A DNA stretch of 50,992 nucleotides from the NCBI GenBank assembly GCA_016870095.1, contig VGCI01000011.1, positions 1 to 50,992 on the forward strand, read 5' to 3'. Of this stretch, positions 44,319-50,992 are shown in pieces (positions within the stretch are counted from its first letter, which is position 1; the number at the start of each line of letters is the position of its first letter). The DNA is from Alphaproteobacteria bacterium. Lineage in GTDB: Bacteria > Pseudomonadota > Alphaproteobacteria > Paracaedibacterales > VGCI01. A model generated the notes under the pieces. That model saw only the letters and a program-made list of their open reading frames with translations. It had not been told where the DNA came from and did no database searches. A program made the position numbers and the translations under genes.

Positions 44319-47300
44319 ATGATCCGGAGCGTCTTCGAGAAAAAGCTAAATGACATTTCAGCTCAAATTCGCCAAAAACCCCCTTCTTTTACAATTTATT
44401 ATTGGCAAGGAAATGATGAGTGCTCAGCACTTGTACAGCAATTCGAAACGCATCTAAAACTCGCAGGTATGTTAGTCACGGTTCAAAGCCTAAAGGGCTC
44501 ATGCTCTTTAGACTCCTTTATGGAAGAAACGAGTAAGAGCTCAGAAAAGCACCATCGGTATGTAATTCCCAAAGCCCTTCAGACTGAGCTTAAAAACAAA
44601 CAAGTAGAGAATAACTTGCTGATATCTTCACTCACTTTTGAAGAATGCGAAAATTCTGATTCTCTCATATTTTTAAAAGAGAATACAAAAAATGCTCTTA
44701 CACCCTTTTATTTTTCAGAAACATTTTCCACAGTTTCATTGGGAAATGGAAGCACCTATTATCATTCTTTCATCAAAATCCTAATGCACCTTCTTCCAGA
44801 GAATGATTTTGAAGACTTTCTAGTAAAGATTCAGCGTCATAACGGCGAAACTGGTGAATCTATTGTATCAAACTCAACTCAGTCTTATCTGCCAATCCAA
44901 AATACAAAATCATATTTTGGGAATCTTAAAACTGAATTTCTTAATATTCTTTATCAAAGAAAATGGCAACTTAGGTTTCTAACTTCCCTTCTACTCATTA
45001 TTCTTTCAACTACTTTTTTGGGGGGGAGTATTTTTTCCATAAAGAGGTCGCCAATCCGGGAAGCTTCCGTTCGGTCTGACTTACCTATCCCTTCTAAACC
45101 CACATTTTTGAATAGAACCGATCTTATTGCTGAAATTTCAAACAGTTTTAAGGATACACCTGAAATCCAAACTATTGCTATTATCGGACCCGGTGGTTCA
45201 GGGAAGACAACACTTGCTCGTCAATATGCACGCTCTCAAAAATCACCTATTGTTTGGGAAATAAATGCTGAAACTCAAGAAAGTCTTAGGAATTCATTTG
45301 AAAATTTTGCTTATGCTCTTTTAAAAACGGATGAAGAAAAAAAGGTAATGCGCGAGCTTCAAGGTATTAAAATGGCAGCGGAAAAAGATAAGAAAATAAT
45401 TCAATTGGTAAAAGATTCTCTGAAGTTACGAACAGGTTGGTTGTTGATCTTTGATAACGTAGAAAAATTTAGCGATATTCAAAAATATTTTCCCTCGGAC
45501 CCAAATGTGTGGGGAAATGGAAAAGTGATTCTGACCACAAGAGACAGTCATATTCAAAATAATAGCCAGATACAATTAGCCATACAGGTAGGGGAGCTAG
45601 AACCGTCGGAAAAATTAAATTTTTTTTTAAAAATTATGAATCATAGTTCTGGGCCTTCCTCCTCTCTTTCTAACAAAGGGGAGATAGAGAAGTTTTTAAA
45701 TAATATACCCTCTTTTCCTCTAGATGTTTCTTTGGCAGCCCATTATTTAAAAGCAACTAGCACTTCTTATGAAGAGTACTTAATGCTCTTGAAGACAAGT
45801 AATAATGAGTTTTTAGAAATGCAGGAAAATGTTCTTAAAGACTCAACCAACTATACGAAAACTCGTTATAATATTATTGCAACTTCATTAAAAAAATTGA
45901 CTAATGCCAACAAAGATTTTTCTGAGTTATTGCTCTTTATAAGCCTTATAGGCTCTCAAAATATTCCAAGAGACTTATTGCACAGATGTAAAGAAAAAAC
46001 TATTGTTGATAATTTTATCTATCATTTAAAAAAATATTCACTGCTGACTGGTGAGGATAGTTTATCATCGCAGAATAATACATTTTCTCTCCATCGAAGC
46101 ACGCAAGCGATTATTTTACCCTATCTTTTAGATGCACTACCTCTAGAAAAAAGAAACGAATTATTGAAGCGCATTACAAGAATCTTTGCCTATTATATAA
46201 TTGATGCTGTAGATAAAGAAGAATTTTTAAAGCTAAAATATTTTGTAAGTCACATTAATGTTTTTTTAAGTTTTACAAATCTTATCAACGATGAGTATAA
46301 GCACATCATTACTAGTGAGTTAGGTATAATATATTATTATGAAAACAAATTTGTTATTGCAAAAAATTATTTAGAAAATAATATTGAATATTTTAATAAT
46401 TTACAAAATATTAATCACTCTAGAATTGTAAGGTTATCAATATATTTGGGTAGTGTGTATTTTAACTTAGGAAATTATGAGAAAGCTAAAGATTATTTTG
46501 AAAGAAGTGTTGTTATATCCAAAAAACATCTCCCAAAAGACTATAAATTATTTTCAATGGCCTTAAATTCTTTAGGTAATTTTTATAAGATTTTAGGTAA
46601 ATATGAAGAATCTAAAAAATTATTAGAAGAAAGCCTTGCAATTTATGAAAAGTATTTACCACAAAATTTCAATGATATAGCTAGTACATTAACAAACTTA
46701 GGAAGTCTTTATGCAATTCTTGGTGAACATACAAAATCAATAGAATTTCACCAAAAAAGTCTAGATATTTTGGAACAGAATTTTCCTGAAAACCATCCTG
46801 CCGTTCCTTTGGCATTAATACATTTAGGAGCAGTATACAGAATTACGGGAGATTACTATACATCGAAGAAATTGTTAGAAAGGGCTCTTAGAATTTCTAA
46901 ACTGCACTTTTCAGATAATTACAATTATATAGCCCGCACTTCTTGTCACCTGGGAAATGTTTATAGAAAACTTGGATACTATGAGAAAGCTAAAGTACTT
47001 CTTGAACAAAGTCTCAAAATTTATGATCAATATTCTCCCGACGACTATGTTGGAAAGTCTTGGCCTTTAGCGCACCTAGGCATTCTTAATTACAATATTG
47101 GCAATTATGATAAAGCAGGTGATTTGTTAGAAAAAAGCCTTGTTCTTCTCAAGAAACATCTTCCAGAAAATCATATTGAAATTTCTTGGGTTCTTGCCCA
47201 TCTAGGCATCGTTAATCGAGAAATAGGTAAGCTTGAAATATCCAAAAGTCAACTGGAGAAAAGCCTCGCAATTTATAAGAAATGTCTTCCCAATAATCAT

Positions 47301-47627
47301 GTTGGAATTCCCTGGGTTATGATGCACTTGGCAAACACGTATAGCAAAATGGGGTATCATGAAAAAGCCCGAATTTTACTTGAAGAAAGTGTCCAGCTTC
47401 ATAAAAATATATTCAAACAGGATAATATAAGACTTTCATGGGTCTCGGCACAACTGGGTAATATTTATTTGCATTTAAAAAATTACGAAAAAGCAAAAGC
47501 CTTAATTGAACATAGTCTTGAAAATCATCAAAAATACTATCAAAAGACTCATCCCAAAATTGCTTGGATGAATTCGCGCTTAAAGGTTGTTAACAAAGAG
47601 CTCGAGTTAATCAATAATAGCCAATGA
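44319..47627 (+). CDS. TIR-like / TM / NB-ARC / TPR STAND protein
   Basis: A 1,102-residue protein. Residues 20-195 resemble a degenerate TIR-like domain (SFTIYYWQGNDECSALVQQF and a run of strand-helix alternation). A single membrane helix (LTSLLLIILSTTFLGGSIFS) sits near 219-240. The NB-ARC ATPase has Walker A GPGGSGKTTLA at about 290-300, Walker B LLIFDNV near 374-380, and VILTTRD near 403-409. From about 705 to 1095 there are nine or so kinesin-light-chain-type TPRs of 42 residues, e.g. LGNVYRKLGYYEKAKVLLEQ. STAND proteins of this form sense a ligand through TPRs and switch on an effector domain; antiviral defence and host interaction are both possible. The start has no good ribosome site and abuts a truncated gene, so the 5' end may be damaged. 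Confidence 0.8.
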   Translation: MIRSVFEKKLNDISAQIRQKPPSFTIYYWQGNDECSALVQQFETHLKLAGMLVTVQSLKGSCSLDSFMEETSKSSEKHHRYVIPKALQTELKNKQVENNLLISSLTFEECENSDSLIFLKENTKNALTPFYFSETFSTVSLGNGSTYYHSFIKILMHLLPENDFEDFLVKIQRHNGETGESIVSNSTQSYLPIQNTKSYFGNLKTEFLNILYQRKWQLRFLTSLLLIILSTTFLGGSIFSIKRSPIREASVRSDLPIPSKPTFLNRTDLIAEISNSFKDTPEIQTIAIIGPGGSGKTTLARQYARSQKSPIVWEINAETQESLRNSFENFAYALLKTDEEKKVMRELQGIKMAAEKDKKIIQLVKDSLKLRTGWLLIFDNVEKFSDIQKYFPSDPNVWGNGKVILTTRDSHIQNNSQIQLAIQVGELEPSEKLNFFLKIMNHSSGPSSSLSNKGEIEKFLNNIPSFPLDVSLAAHYLKATSTSYEEYLMLLKTSNNEFLEMQENVLKDSTNYTKTRYNIIATSLKKLTNANKDFSELLLFISLIGSQNIPRDLLHRCKEKTIVDNFIYHLKKYSLLTGEDSLSSQNNTFSLHRSTQAIILPYLLDALPLEKRNELLKRITRIFAYYIIDAVDKEEFLKLKYFVSHINVFLSFTNLINDEYKHIITSELGIIYYYENKFVIAKNYLENNIEYFNNLQNINHSRIVRLSIYLGSVYFNLGNYEKAKDYFERSVVISKKHLPKDYKLFSMALNSLGNFYKILGKYEESKKLLEESLAIYEKYLPQNFNDIASTLTNLGSLYAILGEHTKSIEFHQKSLDILEQNFPENHPAVPLALIHLGAVYRITGDYYTSKKLLERALRISKLHFSDNYNYIARTSCHLGNVYRKLGYYEKAKVLLEQSLKIYDQYSPDDYVGKSWPLAHLGILNYNIGNYDKAGDLLEKSLVLLKKHLPENHIEISWVLAHLGIVNREIGKLEISKSQLEKSLAIYKKCLPNNHVGIPWVMMHLANTYSKMGYHEKARILLEESVQLHKNIFKQDNIRLSWVSAQLGNIYLHLKNYEKAKALIEHSLENHQKYYQKTHPKIAWMNSRLKVVNKELELINNSQ

Positions 47628-47671
47628 CAGTTTTTTAACCGTTTTGATAAATTCAACTTCAGGAGAGTGCC

Positions 47672-48928
47672 ATGATTAATTTAAAATCCTTTATACACAA
47701 ACGACCATTAAAATTTTTCATTACATTAATTGTAACTTTTTATTCAAATTCCCTCATTCTAGCGGAGGAAGAAGAAAGTAAAATAGTTACGCACTATTAT
47801 AAGGCGCCCTGCTTAGATGTAGATAGGATACAAAAGAAAGGAATTTGTGTTCGTCCAGGGCATAAAGAACCATATGATCTAGGATTTAAATCTCATGGTG
47901 GCCAGCTTGTAATTACGACAAGTGGTTTTGGGGGATCAGGGATTACAATAGGAGAGGGGGCGGTAGAATATCAAATCGAACGCTTAGAAAAAGAGATGGG
48001 TAGTTTTCTTAAGCATGGCAAGGAAACTGAAATTGCGATAGTCGGATCAGGACTAATTGGAAGTTTATCAGCGTTGCACTTAAAAACGCGTGGTTATAAA
48101 AATATAATCATGATAACAGACGAAATGACTGCCTCAGCGACACCAAATGCGGGTGGATTTATTGCAGCTTCCATTGATAGCCAGCATCCGGAATCTCTTA
48201 GATATAAAGAATTCTGCATTAAATCTTTTAAAAGATTTTCCCAATGTACCAGTGGCACACACCCTTTTATAGAGGATACCGATGAGACAGTTAGAAGATT
48301 ACCTATTTATCGTGTTGGGGGTAAAAGCCCAGCCCTAGAAACTTATGTAGAAAATGACCTTATGTCTCCGGGGTTTGAAGTAAGGTTGCAAATTGAAGAT
48401 ACGGATAAATCTCACAATATGTACTGTTATAAAGATGGAATGTTTGTCAATACTGCTCATTTTCAATCTCTTCTTCATAAACAACTAAATAGACATCAAA
48501 TTGTTATTAAGCAACAGCACATTAACTCCTTTGACGAAATTTCTTCAAAAATCGTTTTTAACTGTGCTGGAGCTCTGGCAGGAAGATTAACGGGAGAAGA
48601 AAATAGGTATGCACCAACTCTCGGCCATTATATGCTTCTTTGTAATCAGGATAAAGACTCAAAGGGGCTTGGTTATAATAATAGTATATTAATTGCTCCT
48701 GGCAATGAATTCAAAACTCCAACTGGCTTAGTTGGCCGAAATTTCCTTAATCTTTTTCCTAAAACAAATATTGGAGGAAAAAACGGGGAAGATTACCAAG
48801 CTTTCTTGGGCGGTAGCTTTATAGAAAATGTTAAGCTCGATGATAAGGGATATGTCAAGAAAGACTATGAATGTTCGGAGCAGTTTGATCATATTTTAGA
48901 AAATGCACGTATGTTCTTTGGTTCTTAG
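47672..48928 (+). CDS. exported FAD-dependent oxidoreductase, apparently permuted DAO type
   Basis: A 418-residue protein with a probable signal peptide (about 12-31). The dinucleotide-binding motif IAIVGSGLIGSLSAL is at 121-135, followed by NAGGF and GALAGRL segments as in D-amino-acid-oxidase (DAO) flavoproteins. Residues 59-97 (CVRPG, then GFGGSGITIGEG) look like the motif that closes ordinary DAO proteins (RPxR..., GHGGxGxTLxWG), here placed before the Rossmann fold. The order is thus reversed, consistent with circular permutation. GGAGAG lies 5-10 nt before the ATG. The substrate is unknown; an amino acid or amine in the periplasm or host is a guess. Confidence 0.78.
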   Translation: MINLKSFIHKRPLKFFITLIVTFYSNSLILAEEEESKIVTHYYKAPCLDVDRIQKKGICVRPGHKEPYDLGFKSHGGQLVITTSGFGGSGITIGEGAVEYQIERLEKEMGSFLKHGKETEIAIVGSGLIGSLSALHLKTRGYKNIIMITDEMTASATPNAGGFIAASIDSQHPESLRYKEFCIKSFKRFSQCTSGTHPFIEDTDETVRRLPIYRVGGKSPALETYVENDLMSPGFEVRLQIEDTDKSHNMYCYKDGMFVNTAHFQSLLHKQLNRHQIVIKQQHINSFDEISSKIVFNCAGALAGRLTGEENRYAPTLGHYMLLCNQDKDSKGLGYNNSILIAPGNEFKTPTGLVGRNFLNLFPKTNIGGKNGEDYQAFLGGSFIENVKLDDKGYVKKDYECSEQFDHILENARMFFGS

Positions 48929-49439
48929 AGTTATGCCAGTCATCAGTAAGATACTGTCCTGACTTCTTAGCAGGTCAAGAAAATGAGGTAGGATCTATAT
49001 CAAAAAGTAGGCAAGATATATCGAAAGAAACTTGAGACCAATCAAATTATGGGACATTTTATAGAAATTGAGATTTTTCTTGGCAATAGAAAGATAGTTG
49101 CAAAAGTCTGTTGGGAAGTTGGAATTACCGAACGATTTAAAGAATTTTTTGCGAGATGAATTGTTGAACGTTGAGACATTTTATACCCTGACAGAAGGTA
49201 AGACTTTAATCAAGATCTGTTGCTGCTATTCCAATGAGGTCAGGTCTCAAAGCTCTTTAAATTAAAAACCATCTGCTCTTAAAGTAATTTCATTAGCCTC
49301 AAGAGGCTTGAGTTTATTCAATGAGGTTGGCCGTTGTAGGGAACAAAAAGTTCTCTCCATTAATTGGGAAGACCAATTCAAAAAAGCCCCCTACTGGAGG
49401 CTTAACACTTCTTTCTCATTAGAACTACTGTGGGAATGC
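48929..49439 (+). mobile_element. decayed IS3-family element
   Basis: About 510 nt without an intact gene. Near 49065-49115 the plus strand reads FLGNRKIVAKVCWEVGIT, like the helix-turn-helix of IS3 OrfA. At 49152-49250 it reads DELLNVETFYTLTEGKTLIK and then YSNEVRS, matching the end of OrfB. The middle of the transposase has been deleted, and stops interrupt the rest. It lies in the opposite orientation to the IS3 remnants at 28.8 and 50.9 kb. Confidence 0.6.
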
Positions 49440-50324
49440 TTATTGCATTGTACACCCAGGCGAGAAAGTACTATCATTATAGCTCTTGTTAGATTTGGGC
49501 GCAGTAAGAGGAGACGTATCAACGAAAATTGTATTTATTTCTTTAGCTGTTATTAGACCTGAAGGTTTTGCTTTTTCAATCTCAGTTTTTCTTAATCCAT
49601 ATCGTTCTAATAAGTTAATCATTTTTGAATTATTATCGCAGACTTCTTTTGTAAGGTAATCGATAAATGTTAAATTAACCCCGGGTCTTGTCAAATGAAT
49701 GCTAGCACCATTCATAATTAACAGTTCTAAAATTTCAACATTACCAAATTTTGCAGCCAACATTAGCGGCGTTTCACCCTCAATATTAAATATGTCTATA
49801 TTCGCGCCGCGCCTAATTAAGACTTTACATAATTCAAGATGATTATTTCTTGCTGCCACTCCAATAGCATTCCCCACATTATTATTTGCATTTATATCTA
49901 TGCCCCTATCCAGAAGCGATACACATTCTTCTAAATTTCCATTTAATGCACTCACAACAAAGTCTCTTTCACTAGAATATTCACTTTGGTATCTGGTGCC
50001 AGCCAACTCAACCATGTATTTATGGTGATCTTTATATCTTATTTTATTTTTCCATTGTTCTTCTTCCGCTTTATCTTTTCTTCTCATCTCAAACATCTTG
50101 TGATTAATATCATTTTTGGAAAGTGAAAGTATTCCCTCCAAATTATCATATCGACCTGAATAGGTTTCAGATATCATAAATACAACACTTATTAACCCTA
50201 AAAATATATTTTTTATTACTCGCACAATATTGTTTCCTTTTTGAAATAATTTAGAATCTAAGCTCTGCGGTACATTCCGGTTTAATTGGCGCAACTCTAC
50301 ATTCCAACCCGCAAGTTTATTCAT
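49440..50324 (-). CDS. ankyrin-repeat protein
   Basis: Up to 294 residues with four ankyrin repeats at about 119-150, 151-182, 183-214 and 215-245 (e.g. EGETPLMLAAKFGNVEILELLIMNGASI). A GTG at 50225, with AAGGAA upstream, would start the protein at RVIKNIFLGLISVVFMISETYSG, a good signal peptide; the ATG at 50324 also has AAGG upstream but places that segment internally. The GTG start (261 aa) is therefore attractive. Ankyrin proteins of intracellular bacteria often bind host proteins, which fits its setting. It lies 10 nt after the small secreted-protein gene. Confidence 0.8.
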   Translation of the reverse strand: MNKLAGWNVELRQLNRNVPQSLDSKLFQKGNNIVRVIKNIFLGLISVVFMISETYSGRYDNLEGILSLSKNDINHKMFEMRRKDKAEEEQWKNKIRYKDHHKYMVELAGTRYQSEYSSERDFVVSALNGNLEECVSLLDRGIDINANNNVGNAIGVAARNNHLELCKVLIRRGANIDIFNIEGETPLMLAAKFGNVEILELLIMNGASIHLTRPGVNLTFIDYLTKEVCDNNSKMINLLERYGLRKTEIEKAKPSGLITAKEINTIFVDTSPLTAPKSNKSYNDSTFSPGCTMQ

Positions 50325-50334
50325 TTATCAGACC

Positions 50335-50634
50335 TTAAAGACCCTCTCTAAATTGACTATCTTTATACTGAACAATTAATTCCGAAGGTATTGAATGAGT
50401 TGTTTTATGTTGACGCAGATAAGACGCGTCAACATAAACACCAAATGGATCATGCTGTCTAAAACCATATTCATTATAAAATGGATTATTCTCAAACTTA
50501 GCAGTATCGTAAGATAGTCCAACAAAATATCTGGCACCTAAAACATCATGTTCATCCAATCTTTGGACAGATTGAGAAAGATTACATAGCGTGCAAAATA
50601 TGACAATTCGTGTAAGTAGAGTTATTTTTTTCAT
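50335..50634 (-). CDS. small secreted protein of unknown function
   Basis: A 99-residue protein with a signal peptide (MKKITLLTRIVIFCTLCNLSQS) and a Tyr/Phe/Asp-rich mature part (FVGLSYDTAKFENNPFYNEYGF). It has no recognised domain. GGAAGG is positioned 5-10 nt before the ATG. The tight spacing with the ankyrin gene suggests one transcript. Confidence 0.65.
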   Translation of the reverse strand: MKKITLLTRIVIFCTLCNLSQSVQRLDEHDVLGARYFVGLSYDTAKFENNPFYNEYGFRQHDPFGVYVDASYLRQHKTTHSIPSELIVQYKDSQFREGL

Positions 50635-50693
50635 GATAACCTTCCGTTTTTTACGACTAAAAATTATTGTAGTGTTTAAATATTGTCTACGCT

Positions 50694-50865
50694 TTACTTG
50701 TTTTTTTCTAAAGAGACAAATCTGTCAACCTCTCGAAAACTCGTAAGTGCTTTTATTTTTTTTGGATCAATACTATTGCTTTTTGCTCTCCTCAAAAGTT
50801 GATTAGCATATTCCAGAAGTGTTTCTTCTTTAGGATCTGGAAATTGTATAACCTCAAATCGACTT
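50694..50865 (-). pseudogene. C-terminal fragment of a gene cut by an IS3-family element
   Basis: An open frame with no start codon reads RFEVIQFPDPKEETLLEYAN and on to FREVDRFVSLEKNK before TAA. It is about 57 codons and begins exactly where the IS end (TGTCAAGCC) starts. The protein family is not recognised; the remnant is predicted helical. The gene was probably disrupted by the IS. Confidence 0.5.
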
Positions 50866-50992
50866 TGTCAAGCCCCCCACAATAGGTCCAGTTTTTAATT
50901 TAGGATTTCTGTTTAATGGAGAGAGCTTATGTTTCCCTGCAACACAATAGAATCATTGATTGATCTATGTTCTTTCGGTGCTGAAGCTATCA
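50866..50992 (-). mobile_element. end of an IS3-family element, continuing beyond the window
   Basis: Starts TGTCAAGCCCCCC and aligns along its whole length with 28768-28893, the end of the IS3 remnant near tRNA-Lys, in the same orientation. The transposase gene would lie further right on the minus strand. Confidence 0.7.

Overview
The window is about 51 kb of low-GC chromosome from a Gram-negative alphaproteobacterium, most likely an obligate intracellular amoeba or protist symbiont of the Holosporales/Paracaedibacter type. This is inferred from the lnt-XRE regulator pairing, NusB, LolA, LipB and the Yej transporter, from CCA-encoding tRNA genes, and from secreted proteins with eukaryotic-like domains (LRR, ankyrin, TPR/NB-ARC, TIR-like) beside decayed insertion sequences. 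No 16S gene is present, so the placement is not proven.

Region 1 (1 to about 28.5 kb) is a compact housekeeping block. It opens with the end of a Gly-repeat/Lys-rich protein and a SagB-like flavin oxidoreductase. Next come a TPP riboswitch joined directly to an MFS transporter, mutY, and an orphan bufferin-like (DUF2282) peptide. These are followed by the lnt-XRE-ygjP operon, a RutE-like nitroreductase, lolA, nusB, a coiled-coil secreted protein, uvrB and tRNA-Ser(GGA). A transporter cluster follows: brnQ (preceded by a 35-codon Leu/Val/Ile-rich leader ORF), lipB, a DMT exporter and an APC permease. The block closes with an outer-membrane beta-barrel protein, a 717-residue secreted protein of unknown function, yejBEF (without yejA), a HIT protein, YqgE, a Prx5-type peroxiredoxin, threonine dehydratase and tRNA-Lys(CTT). 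Many neighbours overlap by 4 nt, and three convergent pairs share their stop codons.

Region 2 (28.5 kb to the end) is accessory. It begins just after tRNA-Lys with a tandem 11-mer and wreckage of IS3- and IS110-family elements. The same IS3-type end recurs in the same orientation at 50.87 kb, so the region is bracketed by related IS copies. On the minus strand, a secreted LRR protein, a 2,334-residue filamentous-hemagglutinin/CdiA-like protein and a putative immunity protein form a tight operon (stop and start overlap as TAATG between toxin and immunity). The giant protein has a DUF637-like block, an IENN motif and a nuclease-like C terminus, but no recognisable TPS domain, and no CdiB partner is in view.

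Upstream lie two related genes that join a GTPase-like domain to collagen-like glycine repeats. One has a signal peptide. The other has lost its P-loop and ends head-to-head against a 1,102-residue TIR-like/TM/NB-ARC/TPR protein. A signal-peptide-bearing FAD oxidoreductase follows, in which the C-terminal D-amino-acid-oxidase signature seems to precede the Rossmann motif (apparent circular permutation). The region ends with an ankyrin protein, a small secreted protein, and a gene fragment cut by an IS. It reads as an island of inter-bacterial competition and host-interaction genes shaped by IS activity.
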